Shown: one piece after another, positions 1-7,675 of the stretch
Numbering within the stretch: position 1 is the stretch's first letter
Layout of the letters: the number at the start of each line of letters is the position of its first letter
Source: Rubrobacter sp.
GTDB taxonomy: Bacteria > Actinomycetota > Rubrobacteria > Rubrobacterales > Rubrobacteraceae
NCBI GenBank assembly: GCA_016781775.1
Contig: JADDPR010000439.1
Location: forward strand, 2,186 to 18,073
DNA length: 15,888 nucleotides
Reading direction: 5' to 3'
Notes under the pieces: model-generated
Database searches by the model: none
The model's input: only the letters and a program-made list of their open reading frames with translations
Told to the model about the DNA's origin: nothing
Made by a program: the position numbers and the translations under genes

Positions 1-2
1 GG

Positions 3-929
3 GAGATGTCGGTCGATTACCTGAGGATCTCGGCGCTCGGGCTACCGTTCGCGATCATCGCGCTCGCGGGGCAGGGCTTCTTACGCGGGGTCGGGGACTT
101 GAAGCTTCCGCTCCTGATCGTGGTGGCGGCCAACGCGGCGAACGTCGTGCTGGAGGTGCTCTTCGTGTATGGGTTCGGGTGGGGACTGGCGGGCTCGGCG
201 TGGGGAACGGTGATCGCCCAGGCGGGGATGGGCCTGGCGTTCGTGCTCGCGCTGCTGGGCGTCTCCGGTGGGTTGCGGCGCCCGCGCTGGCTCGAGGTGA
301 GACCGTTGCTGAAGATCGGGGGCGACATAGAGGTGCGCACGGCGGCGTTGTTGCTCTCGTTCGCGCTCGCGGGGGCGGTGGTCGCGCGGGTCGGGGAGGC
401 TTCGCTCGGGGCGCACCAGGTTGCGTTTCAGCTTTTCCTGTTTCTGGCGCTCGTCCTCGACGCCATCGCTATAGCCGGACAGATTATCGTGGGCCGTGCT
501 CTCGGGGCGGGCGATGCGGAGGGTGCGTACGGCGCCGCGGGACGCATGATCTTCTGGTCCGTCGCGCTCGGCGCCCTCTTCGCCGTGGCGCTGCTCGTCT
601 CCGGCGATGCGCTCCCGGAGCTGTTCACCGACGACCCGGCGGTGATCGGGCGGGCCGCGGAGATCTGGCCTCTCTTCGCCCTCATGCAGCCCATGGGTGC
701 GGCGGTCTTCGCCCTCGACGGCATCCTGATAGGAGCGGGCGACACGCGCTTTTTGAAGTGGTCCATGCTCGCCGCTTTCCTCACCTTCGCCCCCCTCGCG
801 CTCGGCGCCCTGTTCTTCGGTCTCGGTCTCGTTGGCGTATGGGTCTCCCTGCTCGCCCTGATGGCGGTTCGTCTCGTAACCTGCGGGGCGCGTTTCGTGG
901 GGCGCCGATGGGCCGTCGTTGGGGCTTGA
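3..929 (+). CDS. MATE-family multidrug/organic cation exporter, C-terminal part (5' end outside window)
   Basis: This is an inner-membrane antiporter of the MATE (DinF/NorM-like) family, which expels organic compounds in exchange for H+ or Na+. The frame is open to the left edge, so the ATG at 6 is most likely an internal Met and the N-terminal part is missing. About 308 residues are visible; whole MATE proteins have about 440-460. They hold the family pattern GLP...QGFLRGVGDLKLP, followed by a run resembling the usual N-V-L-D helix (NAANVVLEVLFVYGFGWGLAGSAWGT is the stretch, residues about 40-65). In the second half are A-H-Q-V-A-F-Q and a late G-A-G-D-T-R motif. Roughly eight hydrophobic helices remain. 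The gene ends in TGA with no overlap to the next one. The substrate cannot be told from this fragment. Confidence 0.88.
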   Translation, partial: EMSVDYLRISALGLPFAIIALAGQGFLRGVGDLKLPLLIVVAANAANVVLEVLFVYGFGWGLAGSAWGTVIAQAGMGLAFVLALLGVSGGLRRPRWLEVRPLLKIGGDIEVRTAALLLSFALAGAVVARVGEASLGAHQVAFQLFLFLALVLDAIAIAGQIIVGRALGAGDAEGAYGAAGRMIFWSVALGALFAVALLVSGDALPELFTDDPAVIGRAAEIWPLFALMQPMGAAVFALDGILIGAGDTRFLKWSMLAAFLTFAPLALGALFFGLGLVGVWVSLLALMAVRLVTCGARFVGRRWAVVGA

Positions 930-986
930 GAGGGAGACGCGCGGGGCTGGTTTCGCGCTCGCGGGATTTCGGGTAGGGAGCGGGGC

Positions 987-1220
987 ATGGACGAGACTAT
1001 GCTGCGCGTCGCGAACGTCGGGAGTGAGGCTGACCTGGAGGCCGTGCGGGATGCCCTGGATGAGATCGGGGCGGACTACGAACGCGTGGACTCCGAGCCC
1101 AACGAGGACATCTATCCTCAAACGGCTTACTTCCAGATCCAATCCGGCCTCACCGGCGACGCGGACAACGTCATCGGGAAGCTCGCGGACGAGCGCGGCC
1201 TCGACGCCGAGATACTCTAG
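987..1220 (+). CDS. small acidic protein of unknown function (77 aa)
   Basis: I do not recognise a family for this 77-residue protein. The ATG has a purine-rich GGGAG ribosome-binding site 6 nt upstream (976-980). The protein is strongly acidic, with no signal peptide or membrane segment, so it should be cytoplasmic. The alternation of hydrophobic strands and amphipathic helices reads as beta-alpha-beta-beta-alpha-beta: strand near TMLRVANV, helix over residues 14-28, strands around 30-36 and 45-52, helix 57-69, and a last short strand LDAEIL. That order fits a small ferredoxin-like or ACT-like fold; this is an inference from pattern only. It contains no Cys or His, so metal or redox chemistry is unlikely. 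It follows the MATE gene by 57 nt and could be cotranscribed with it. Confidence 0.7.
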   Translation: MDETMLRVANVGSEADLEAVRDALDEIGADYERVDSEPNEDIYPQTAYFQIQSGLTGDADNVIGKLADERGLDAEIL

Positions 1221-1224
1221 ATCG

Positions 1225-1252
1225 CAGACATCACCCTCCGCCCATTTATACT
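1225..1252 (+). promoter_or_regulatory. possible sigma-70-type promoter for the HAD-folE pair
   Basis: A good -10 hexamer, TATACT (1247-1252), stands 16 nt after a weak -35, CAGACA (1225-1230). It lies just behind the stop of the 77-aa gene and is one of the few AT-rich spots in the area. It would give a leader of about 165 nt before the TTG start at 1425. The -35 is poor, so this is only a candidate. Confidence 0.3.
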
Positions 1253-1277
1253 CGCATCGTGATCGACCCCCAACAGG

Positions 1278-1319
1278 ACACGGGCAGGACCGCAAGACCA
1301 CACGGCACAAGGCCCGTGT
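1278..1319 (+). other. long-loop inverted repeat in the leader of the HAD gene
   Basis: ACACGGGC (1278-1285) is the exact reverse complement of GCCCGTGT (1312-1319), with a 26-nt gap. A direct repeat of CGTGTTCC follows (1315-1322 and 1329-1336, 14-nt period). The stretch 1221-1424 holds no gene that I can support. The repeat could be the terminator of the upstream gene, an mRNA leader structure or a protein-binding site; there is no T tract after it. Confidence 0.3.
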
Positions 1320-1409
1320 TCCACAGCTCGTGTTCCCGTAGGCAGAAGCGATCCCGGACAGGGAACCCCCTACCGCCAGAGCTACTCTCGCGGCTGGTGC
1401 GTGCCATGC

Positions 1410-1416
1410 AGGAGGT
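1410..1416 (+). promoter_or_regulatory. strong ribosome-binding site that fixes the HAD gene start at TTG 1425
   Basis: AGGAGGT, a near-perfect Shine-Dalgarno sequence, ends 8 nt before the TTG at 1425. The longer reading that begins with GTG at 1401 would translate through this site and adds eight residues with no family resemblance, so 1425 is preferred. Confidence 0.75.
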
Positions 1417-1424
1417 CTGAGCCG

Positions 1425-2108
1425 TTGCGCTACGATGCCGTCTTCCTGGACATCGACGGGACGCTGCTCTGGGTGGACCTCGACGTCGAGGGCTACGTCC
1501 GCGACCTCTCGCCTTACACGACGGACGGTTCCCTCACCGTTGAGAAGGCTACTGGCCCCATCTGGGACGGCCTGAGAAGGCACATCAGGGAGAACATCAA
1601 GTACCCAACCGAGGGTGACCTCGCGCGGTTCCGGCGGGAGAACGCCGCGACCACGGCCCGCAGCCTCGGGCTCGACGCCCCGAGAGACCTTCTCGTCGAG
1701 GTGTCGGCCAAGCGCATCAAGTTCAACCCGTACCGGGAGTCCGAGCGGGTTCTGGAGGAGTTGAAGCGGACGGGCGTGCCGCTCTACGCGCTCTCGAACT
1801 GGGACATCTCCCTGGAGGGGGTGATCGGGGGCCTCGGCTGGAGGCGTTTCTTCGACGGGCTCGTCGTGTCGGCCATCGTGGGGGCCGAGAAACCGGACCG
1901 CGTCATCTTTGAGGAGGCGCTCCGCGTGGCCGGGGTGGAGCCGTGCCGGGCGGTCCACGTGGGCAACGACCCCGTCTCGGACGTGCGAGGGGCCGCCGAG
2001 GCGGGGATCGACGCCGTACTCGTGGACCGCAAGGGTGGCGTCGATGTCCCTGAGGCGACGGCTGTTCTGACGGACCTGCGCGGCCTGCCGGATTTCGTGA
2101 GGGGATAG
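1425..2108 (+). CDS. HAD-superfamily phosphohydrolase
   Basis: This is a cytoplasmic phosphatase of the haloacid dehalogenase superfamily, 227 aa. All four HAD motifs are visible: D9-I-D11-G-T (nucleophile Asp9, acid/base Asp11), L-S124-N125-W-D, the Lys of A-E-K156-P-D, and G-N-D182-P-V-S-D186 for magnesium. The segment between motifs I and II (about residues 15-105) is a helical cap, as in the phosphoglycolate phosphatase/YjjG/REG-2-like group. The TTG start at 1425 is chosen from the AGGAGGT site upstream. The stop is 7 nt before the folE start, so the two are very probably cotranscribed. That pairing invites the guess that the enzyme removes phosphate from a pterin intermediate, but HAD substrates cannot be read from motifs and a general sugar or nucleotide phosphatase is equally possible. 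Confidence 0.85.
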   Translation: MRYDAVFLDIDGTLLWVDLDVEGYVRDLSPYTTDGSLTVEKATGPIWDGLRRHIRENIKYPTEGDLARFRRENAATTARSLGLDAPRDLLVEVSAKRIKFNPYRESERVLEELKRTGVPLYALSNWDISLEGVIGGLGWRRFFDGLVVSAIVGAEKPDRVIFEEALRVAGVEPCRAVHVGNDPVSDVRGAAEAGIDAVLVDRKGGVDVPEATAVLTDLRGLPDFVRG

Positions 2109-2115
2109 GGCGCTT

Positions 2116-2676
2116 TTGGACGAAGCACGCGTGGCGCGGGCGGTACGCGAGATCCTGGCGGCGGTCGGGGAGGACCCGGACCGGGAGGGCCTCGCCGAGA
2201 CGCCCGAAAGGGTCGCCGAGGCCTACGCCCACCTCTTCTCCGGCTTGCGGGAGGACCCCACGCGCCACCTCGAAGGCGGCTTCGACAAGGCCGCGCGCGA
2301 CCTCGTCCTGATCCGGGACGTGCCGGTGGTTTCAAACTGCGAACATCACCTCCTTCCGTTCACGGGCAAGGCTCACTTGGCTTACCTGCCCAACGGCCGG
2401 GTGGCGGGATTTTCGGAACTCGTTCGGGTCGTGGGGGGCTACGCCCGGCGTCCCCAGCTTCAGGAGCGTCTCACCGCCCAGGTCGCCGATGCTCTTTACG
2501 GGGCCTTGGGCTCGCTCGGTTCGATCGTGGTAATCGAGGCGACCCACACCTGCATGACGGCGCGAATCGCCGAGACGACCGGAAGCGTCGCGGTGAGCGT
2601 GGCCGCCCGCGGCGTCTTCGAGGAGGACCCCGCGCGGAGGGCCGAGGTCATGGCCCTGATCTCACGCGGCGTCTGA
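2116..2676 (+). CDS. folE: GTP cyclohydrolase I (EC 3.5.4.16)
   Basis: The enzyme converts GTP to 7,8-dihydroneopterin triphosphate, the first step of tetrahydrofolate synthesis, as a cytoplasmic homodecamer. It has 186 aa, the usual length for the compact bacterial form. The match to the E. coli active site is gap-free over this region: zinc ligands C75 and H78 in CEHH and C146 in H144-T-C-M (E. coli C110, H113, C181), S100 (S135), R104 (R139), Q116 in QERLT (Q151) and R150 (R185). One conserved position is changed: the Lys after the Ser (E. coli K136, usually G-L-S-K) is Glu101 here. The start is TTG, 7 nt behind the HAD stop, with only a weak GAGGGG/AGGG site, which suggests translational coupling. 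No other folate gene is in the window. Confidence 0.93.
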   Translation: MDEARVARAVREILAAVGEDPDREGLAETPERVAEAYAHLFSGLREDPTRHLEGGFDKAARDLVLIRDVPVVSNCEHHLLPFTGKAHLAYLPNGRVAGFSELVRVVGGYARRPQLQERLTAQVADALYGALGSLGSIVVIEATHTCMTARIAETTGSVAVSVAARGVFEEDPARRAEVMALISRGV

Positions 2677-2801
2677 AGGGAGCAGCGCTCCGAGACCGGT
2701 ACGCTAAACCCCGCCGTCCGGGGGCACCTGTGCCGTCGCCCGCTCCCCTGGGGTTCCTACTCGTGGGGGACGATCCTCCGGCAGGCACCCCGAGAAATGT
2801 T

Positions 2802-2816
2802 CCGAGCCGCGCTCGG
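2802..2816 (-). terminator. possible terminator of ppgK
   Basis: Read on the minus strand just after the ppgK stop, CCGAGC and GCTCGG form a 6-bp stem with a GCG loop, followed by AACATTTCT. The U-rich run is weak. The rest of the 146-nt convergent gap (2677-2822) holds only a short 5-bp hairpin, GGAGC-agc-GCTCC (2679-2691), after folE. Confidence 0.35.
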
Positions 2817-2822
2817 CCCGCT

Positions 2823-3611
2823 CTACTCCTGTCTGCGTTGGTGCACGGTCGCCGCCGGCGGTTCGGGCGGGACGGATGCTTCGGGGACGTAGGCGAGCGC
2901 GGCGCCCGCGATCCCGGCGGCGTTGAGCATCTCGGCGGGGACGACCTCCGTGCGCGTCTTTACGTGCGGGAGGAACTTCTCGGACCTCTTGCTGACGCCG
3001 CCGCCGATGATGATGAGGTCGGGCCAGAACAGGTCTTCCATCCTTCGCAGGTACTCTACGAGGCGTCCGGACCAGTCCTTCCAGGAGAGGTTGTGGACCT
3101 TGCGGGCGCGATCGGAGGCGTAGGTCTCGGCGTCGCCGCCGTGCAGCTCGATGTGTCCGAGCTCCGTGTTCGGGACGAGCTTCCCCCCGATAAACAGCGC
3201 CGTACCGATGCCGGTCCCTAAAGTAAGCATCAGGACGACGCCCTCGACCCCCACCCCCGCGCCCCAGCGAATCTCGGCGAGGCCCGCGGCGTCGGCGTCG
3301 TTGACGATCCGGACGGGCGCGCCGAGCTCCCGGCGGAGGCGCTCTGCCAGGTCGAACCCTACAAAAGCCTTGTCCACGTTGGCGGCGGTGTGGATCGCGC
3401 CCTCCTTCACGACCCCCGGGAAGCCGACGCCCACGGGGCCGTCCCAGCCGGCCCGCGAGATTACCTCGACCACCGTCGCGACGACGTCGTCGGGCCTGGC
3501 GGGTTCGGGGGTGGCGACCCTTATCCTCTCGCCGACGAGCGCACCGGTCTTGGTGTCCACGGGCGCGCCCTTGATCCCGGAACCGCCTATGTCCAACCCG
3601 AAAACGTGCAT
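2823..3611 (-). CDS. ppgK: polyphosphate glucokinase (EC 2.7.1.63), ROK family
   Basis: This cytoplasmic kinase phosphorylates glucose to glucose 6-phosphate using polyphosphate (and usually ATP). It has 262 aa from the chosen start, the typical length of actinobacterial PPGK. Visible features: phosphate loop D7-I-G-G-S-G-I-K-G; G-F-P-G-V-V followed by T-A-A-N-V-D-K; catalytic Asp105 in V-N-D-A-D; L-G-T-G-I-G-T-A-L-F (131-140); and P-N-T-E-L-G-H-I-E (147-155), which with the missing ROK zinc motif (CxCGxxGCxE) is characteristic of PPGK rather than ordinary ROK glucokinases. I prefer the ATG at 3611, with AGAAGGTGG just upstream, over an ATG five codons earlier (3626) that has no Shine-Dalgarno. 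The C-terminal 20 residues are Pro/Ala-rich and probably disordered. The gene is separate from the transporter genes behind it, with a 183-nt gap. Confidence 0.9.
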   Translation of the reverse strand: MHVFGLDIGGSGIKGAPVDTKTGALVGERIRVATPEPARPDDVVATVVEVISRAGWDGPVGVGFPGVVKEGAIHTAANVDKAFVGFDLAERLRRELGAPVRIVNDADAAGLAEIRWGAGVGVEGVVLMLTLGTGIGTALFIGGKLVPNTELGHIELHGGDAETYASDRARKVHNLSWKDWSGRLVEYLRRMEDLFWPDLIIIGGGVSKRSEKFLPHVKTRTEVVPAEMLNAAGIAGAALAYVPEASVPPEPPAATVHQRRQE

Positions 3612-3645
3612 CGTCCACCTTCTCATCTACGGAAGCACCGCAACT

Positions 3646-3651
3646 ATTGTA
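3646..3651 (-). promoter_or_regulatory. possible -10 element of the ppgK promoter
   Basis: On the minus strand a TACAAT hexamer lies about 35 nt before the ppgK start at 3611. No convincing -35 stands 16-18 nt further upstream (GTGGGC). The 183-nt gap 3612-3794 holds no other gene. Confidence 0.3.
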
Positions 3652-3794
3652 AAGCGACATCCAATCGCGCCCACAGGCTTCTCAGGTTATTACTCCGAAG
3701 AGTCCCTATCCGACGTAGCCGCCCTGATCCGCCCCCGGCGGGCAGGCGAAGACGGCGCTGCCGGTGTGCGAGATGTACTCGTTTCTGGTCTGAA

Positions 3795-4859
3795 CTAGGT
3801 CTTTGCCGCGTCGCGGCTCGTGCCTACCGGGAACACGACCGCCGGGCCGTGGACGCCCACAGCGACGCGTTCGCCGGGCTTGTAGGTCGAGCCGGCCCAG
3901 ACACGAGAGCGCAGGGTGCGACCGGAGTCGAGGCGTAGCTCTACAAGCTGGTCGTGGCCGTAAAACTGGCGGCGCACGACCTCCGCCTCCCCGGCGGCGA
4001 GCTTGTGCCCGAGCGGGAGTAGGACGAGCGCCTCCGGGCGGAGCATGACCTCCGCTTCGGGGCTGTCGACCTCGACTTCGGCGGCGGGGATGGCGCCGAG
4101 GTCGCAGAGGAAGCGGCCGTCTTGCATCCTGCCGGGCAGGAAGTTGGCGTCGCCGACGAACTCGGCGACCGCGCGGCTGGCGGGGCGGTTGTAGAGGGTC
4201 TCGGGCGGGGCTTTCTGGGAGATGACGCCGTCGAGCATCACGGCGACCTCGTCGGCGAGGCTCAGGGCCTCCTCCTGATCGTGGGTCACGAAGATGGCGG
4301 TGGCGCCCGCGTCCGTGAGGATCTCGCGCATCTCCGTCCTGACGCGCGCCCTCAGGGCCGCGTCGAGGTTGCTGAACGGCTCGTCGAGCAGCACGATCTC
4401 GGGCTCCGGCGCGAGCGCCCTCGCGAGCGCGACGCGCTGCTGCTGGCCGCCGGAGAGCTCGTGCGGCATCCGGTCCCCGAGCCCCTTGAGGTGCGTAAGC
4501 TCCAGCACGTCCTCCACCGTACCCTCGCGGTTTTTGCCCCTCGGCAGCCCGTAGGCGACGTTCTTCGCCACGGTGAGGTGGGGGAAGAGGGCGTAGTCCT
4601 GAAAGACCATCCCGACCCTGCGTTTCTCCGGGGCGACGTTGACCCCGGGACCCGCGACGGTGCGTCCGCCGATCTCGACCGTCCCGGCATCCGGGTGCTC
4701 GAAGCCCGCGATGAGCCTGAGGGTCGTGGTCTTGCCGCAGCCGGAGGGGCCCAGGAGGGCGAGCACCTTGCCCGCTTCGAGCTCGAAGTCCAGGTGTCGT
4801 ACGGCATGGACGGGACCGTAGCTCTTCTCGACGCCCGAGATGTTCACGGAGGTACTCAA
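3795..4859 (-). CDS. fbpC: iron(III) ABC transporter ATP-binding protein (FbpC-like)
   Basis: This is the ATPase subunit that powers the importer on the cytoplasmic face, 354 aa, the usual FbpC/PotA size. Walker A is GPSGCGKT (37-44), the Q-loop QDYALFPH (Q87), the ABC signature LSGGQQQRV (135-143), Walker B IVLLDEP (155-161), and the H-loop His193 in VTHDQ. After the ATPase domain comes a C-terminal beta-rich regulatory part (about 260-345) with the TOBE_2 look (M-L-R-P-E at about 274; V-V-R-R-Q-F-Y-G-H-D). The start is a TTG only one base after the permease stop, so translation is likely coupled. Order and spacing with the permease and lipoprotein genes define one operon. MolC-, PotA- or sulfate-type ATPases look similar; the FbpA-type lipoprotein decides for iron. 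Confidence 0.88.
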   Translation of the reverse strand: MSTSVNISGVEKSYGPVHAVRHLDFELEAGKVLALLGPSGCGKTTTLRLIAGFEHPDAGTVEIGGRTVAGPGVNVAPEKRRVGMVFQDYALFPHLTVAKNVAYGLPRGKNREGTVEDVLELTHLKGLGDRMPHELSGGQQQRVALARALAPEPEIVLLDEPFSNLDAALRARVRTEMREILTDAGATAIFVTHDQEEALSLADEVAVMLDGVISQKAPPETLYNRPASRAVAEFVGDANFLPGRMQDGRFLCDLGAIPAAEVEVDSPEAEVMLRPEALVLLPLGHKLAAGEAEVVRRQFYGHDQLVELRLDSGRTLRSRVWAGSTYKPGERVAVGVHGPAVVFPVGTSRDAAKT

Positions 4860-4860
4860 C

Positions 4861-6474
4861 TTACTTCACCCGGTCCCGGATCGTGAGCAGGTACAGCGGC
4901 GGGGCGGAGATCAGGATGAGGAGCAGCGCCGGGGCCGCCGCCCGCGCGAAGAACGCCCCGGAGGTTGCGTTCCAGACCTCGGTCGCCAGGGTGTCGAACT
5001 CGATCGGCCCCAGGAGCAAGGTCGCCGGAAGCTCCTTCATCGTCGTCAGGAAGACGAGCGCGGCCCCCGCCACGATCCCGGACCGGGCGAGCGGCACGGT
5101 AATGGTGGCCAGCACACCAAGAGGTCCCCGGCCAAGAGACCGCGCCGCCTCCTCGACGCTCGGACGCGCCTGCAATAGCGCCGCCCGGATCGCGCCGAGC
5201 GCCTGCGGCAGGAAGTGGACGACGTAGGCGAAGACGAGGAGCCCCAGGGTCTGGTAGAGAGCGGGGGCGTAGTTCGACCCGAAGAACACGAGCGCGAGCG
5301 CGAGGGCTATCGCCGGAAGGGCGAACCCCACGTAAGAGAGACGCTCCACGAAGCCCGAGACCCTCCCCGGGAACCGTACGGCCAGGACGGCCACCGGCAG
5401 CGCCGCCAGGACCGCGACGCCCGCCGCGATCCCGGAGACGAAGATGGAGTTCCACGCGCTCTCCCACACGGGATCTAGTACCTCGCCCCCGGCGAGCCCC
5501 CGGACAAGCCAGTAGACGAGGACGCCGACGGGCAGGACGAGCGCGAGCGAGACGACGCCTCCGCAGAAAAGGAGCGCCGGCAGGCGCCAACGACCGAGCG
5601 GGACGGGTCGCGCCGTCGCCGATCCACTGCCCCCGTAATTGGCCCGCCCGCGCGTCCGATGCTCCACCGCGAGCACCGCGGCGACGAGGACCACGAGCAT
5701 GAGGGCGAGGATCGCCGCGGGCGTCCGGTCGAAGGCCGACTTGTACTGGAGGTAGATCTCGGCCGAGAAAGTGTCGTAATGCAAGAGTGAGACGGCCCCG
5801 AAGTCGCTCAGAGCATAGAGCGCGACGAGCAACGCCCCTGCCACGACCGCCGGCCTGAGCTGCGGGAGCGTGATGCGGAAGAACGTCGTCCAGCGCCCGC
5901 TACCCAGAGAGCGCGCCGCCTCCTCGTACGACGCATCCATCCCGTTGAGCGCGGCTCGCGCGGTGAGGAACACGTAAGGATACGTAAACAGCGCGAGCGC
6001 GAGCGCCGCGCCCGGGAGCCCGTAGACCGAAGGGAGCCTCTCGACGCCCAGAGGCGCCAGGGCGTCCTGTAGCAGCCCGCGCGGCCCGAGCGTGCTGACG
6101 AGCACGAAGCCCCCGACGTACGAGGGTACGACGAGCGGCAGCGCCGCGAGCACCGCCCACACGTGTCGCCCCGGCAGGTCGGTGCGCACCGTGAGCCACG
6201 CGAGGGGGACGGCTATGCCGACCGCCGCGGCCGTGACCACGACGGCGAGCAGCACGCTCCGGGCGAGAACCTCCAGGGAGGAGACGTCGAAGACGACCTC
6301 CGAGATCTCCGCCCAGCCGGCCTCCGAAGCCCTGAGGACGAGGTAAAGGAGAGGCAGCACCATCGCCGCCGCGACGAGCGCCGCCGGCAGGGCCAGGAGC
6401 GCCGGGGGACGTTTCCCGCGCGGGCGCTGCTGCCTACCCCTCGCCCTCTTGAGCTCCTTCGGGAGAACCGTCAA
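4861..6474 (-). CDS. fbpB: iron(III) ABC transporter permease, fused two-domain (FbpB-like)
   Basis: This is the membrane channel of the importer, 537 aa, with two homologous permease halves fused in one chain as in FbpB/SfuB. Each half ends its core with the EAA loop that docks on the ATPase: E-E-A-A-R-S-L-G-S-G-R-W (184-195) and E-E-A-A-R-S-L-G-R-G (441-450), each followed by T-x-P-x-x-R/A. About 12 hydrophobic helices are visible, starting at residues 24-47 after an Arg/Lys-rich cytoplasmic N-terminus. I take the TTG at 6474 as start because GGGAG (6482-6486) lies 7 nt upstream. Longer readings reach into the lipoprotein gene, and their extra residues have no family look. The gap to the lipoprotein stop is 16 nt, and the ATPase follows after 1 nt. 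Confidence 0.9.
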   Translation of the reverse strand: MTVLPKELKRARGRQQRPRGKRPPALLALPAALVAAAMVLPLLYLVLRASEAGWAEISEVVFDVSSLEVLARSVLLAVVVTAAAVGIAVPLAWLTVRTDLPGRHVWAVLAALPLVVPSYVGGFVLVSTLGPRGLLQDALAPLGVERLPSVYGLPGAALALALFTYPYVFLTARAALNGMDASYEEAARSLGSGRWTTFFRITLPQLRPAVVAGALLVALYALSDFGAVSLLHYDTFSAEIYLQYKSAFDRTPAAILALMLVVLVAAVLAVEHRTRGRANYGGSGSATARPVPLGRWRLPALLFCGGVVSLALVLPVGVLVYWLVRGLAGGEVLDPVWESAWNSIFVSGIAAGVAVLAALPVAVLAVRFPGRVSGFVERLSYVGFALPAIALALALVFFGSNYAPALYQTLGLLVFAYVVHFLPQALGAIRAALLQARPSVEEAARSLGRGPLGVLATITVPLARSGIVAGAALVFLTTMKELPATLLLGPIEFDTLATEVWNATSGAFFARAAAPALLLILISAPPLYLLTIRDRVK

Positions 6475-6481
6475 GCCGTTA

Positions 6482-6486
6482 CTCCC
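6482..6486 (-). promoter_or_regulatory. ribosome-binding site of the permease gene
   Basis: GGGAG on the minus strand, 7 nt before the TTG at 6474 and directly after the lipoprotein stop codon. It decides the permease start. Confidence 0.55.
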
Positions 6487-6490
6487 ATCT

Positions 6491-7648
6491 CTACAGGACC
6501 CCGGTCTCGCGGAGGAGCTCCAGCGTCCCCTGCAGGTCGTCGAGGTCACCGAGGTCGACCTCCGGCGTCTCTATCTCGCGGAGCGGGACGAGCCCCTCGG
6601 GGGTCTGGATGCCCTCGACCATCGGGTACTCGTAGGTCTCGTCGGCGAAGTACTGCTGCGCCTGCTCCGCGAGCAGGTAGTCGACGAAGCGCTGCGCCTC
6701 ATCGGGGTTGTCCGCGGTGTTCAGGATTCCGGTGCCCGCGACGATGACGAGCGCGCCGGGATCGCCGTTCTTCAGATAGTAGTTGCGCGCCCCGAAGCCC
6801 TCGCCCTGCTCGTCGAGCGCCCGGTAGAGGTAGTAGTGGTTGACGAAGCCAACCTCGACCTCGCCGGAGGCCACGGCATCCAGCGTGGTGGAGTTATCTG
6901 GGTAGACGACCGGCTCGTTCGCCTGGATCCCCTCGAGCCACTCTCGCGCCCTGTCCTCACCTTCTATCGCCCGGAGCGCCGTCACGAAGGCCTGGAAGGA
7001 GCCGTTCGTCGGGGCCCAGCCGATCCTGCCCTTCCACTCGGGGGCGGTAAAGTCGAAGATGGAGGGGGGGAGTTCGTCCTCCTGCAAAGCTTCGGTGTTG
7101 TACGCGACGACCCGCGCCCGACCCGAGGTGCCGACCCACAAGTTATCGGGCGATCTGTACTCCTCGGGTACCCGCGCCAGGGTCTCCTGTGGCAACTCCT
7201 TGAACGCGCCAGCGTCGGCGACGGCCCCGAGAGCGCCCGGGTCCTGGGCGAAGAAGACGTCCGCGGGGCTGTTCTCGCCCTCCTCGACGATGGTGGCGGC
7301 GAGCTCGGCCGTGTCGCCGTAGCGGACCTGCGCGTCTATCCCGGTTTCCTTCTCGAACTGCTCGATGACCGGGCCGACGAGGCCCTCCTGGCGCCCGGAG
7401 TAGATGACGAGCGCGCCCTCCTCGGCCCGGAACGGCGCGGCGGCCGTGGTCTCGCCCGTCGTCCCCCCGGTAGTGCCGCCGCCGGTAGTCTCGCCCCCCG
7501 CCGCCGTCGCACCCCCGGCCGTCTCGCCGCCCGCTCCTCCGTTACCACTCGGAGCGTTACCGCTCGGCGGCTCCTGACCGCAAGCACCGGCGAGCGCAAG
7601 GGTCAAAGCCAGAAGAACGAAGATCGAAGATGCCCTGAGTTGAGACAA
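6491..7648 (-). CDS. fbpA: iron(III) ABC transporter substrate-binding lipoprotein (FbpA-like)
   Basis: This protein captures ferric iron outside the membrane and hands it to the permease. It has 385 aa. The N-terminus is a lipoprotein signal: a hydrophobic run to residue 22 and the lipobox A-G-A-C23. Residues 25-72 are a Gly/Thr-rich low-complexity linker, longer than usual. The binding domain begins at V-I-Y83-S-G-R-Q-E, with R-Y110-G-D, D-V-F-F-A-Q-D, G-R-A-R-V-V-A-Y-N (176-184) and the hallmark N-H-Y272-Y273-L-Y-R, corresponding to the tandem iron-binding tyrosines of FbpA/FutA. The start is TTG, with AGGTGG (7655-7660) 6 nt upstream. It is the first gene of the operon, and its promoter carries a Fur-type site, which supports iron as substrate. 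Confidence 0.92.
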   Translation of the reverse strand: MSQLRASSIFVLLALTLALAGACGQEPPSGNAPSGNGGAGGETAGGATAAGGETTGGGTTGGTTGETTAAAPFRAEEGALVIYSGRQEGLVGPVIEQFEKETGIDAQVRYGDTAELAATIVEEGENSPADVFFAQDPGALGAVADAGAFKELPQETLARVPEEYRSPDNLWVGTSGRARVVAYNTEALQEDELPPSIFDFTAPEWKGRIGWAPTNGSFQAFVTALRAIEGEDRAREWLEGIQANEPVVYPDNSTTLDAVASGEVEVGFVNHYYLYRALDEQGEGFGARNYYLKNGDPGALVIVAGTGILNTADNPDEAQRFVDYLLAEQAQQYFADETYEYPMVEGIQTPEGLVPLREIETPEVDLGDLDDLQGTLELLRETGVL

Positions 7649-7675
7649 AACGCCCCACCTATTCTAGAATCGATC

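Noticed and set aside
1261..1424. Possible tRNA or small RNA gene in the gap before the HAD gene
   Set aside because: I could not find a GTTCNANNC arm or a cloverleaf; only the long-loop inverted repeat can be supported.
81..1958. Long open frame on the minus strand (625 codons) opposite the MATE, 77-aa and HAD genes
   Set aside because: It is rich in Arg, Glu, His and Gln without any domain, has no ribosome-binding site, and lies antisense to genes with clear families. Long antisense frames are expected at this GC content.
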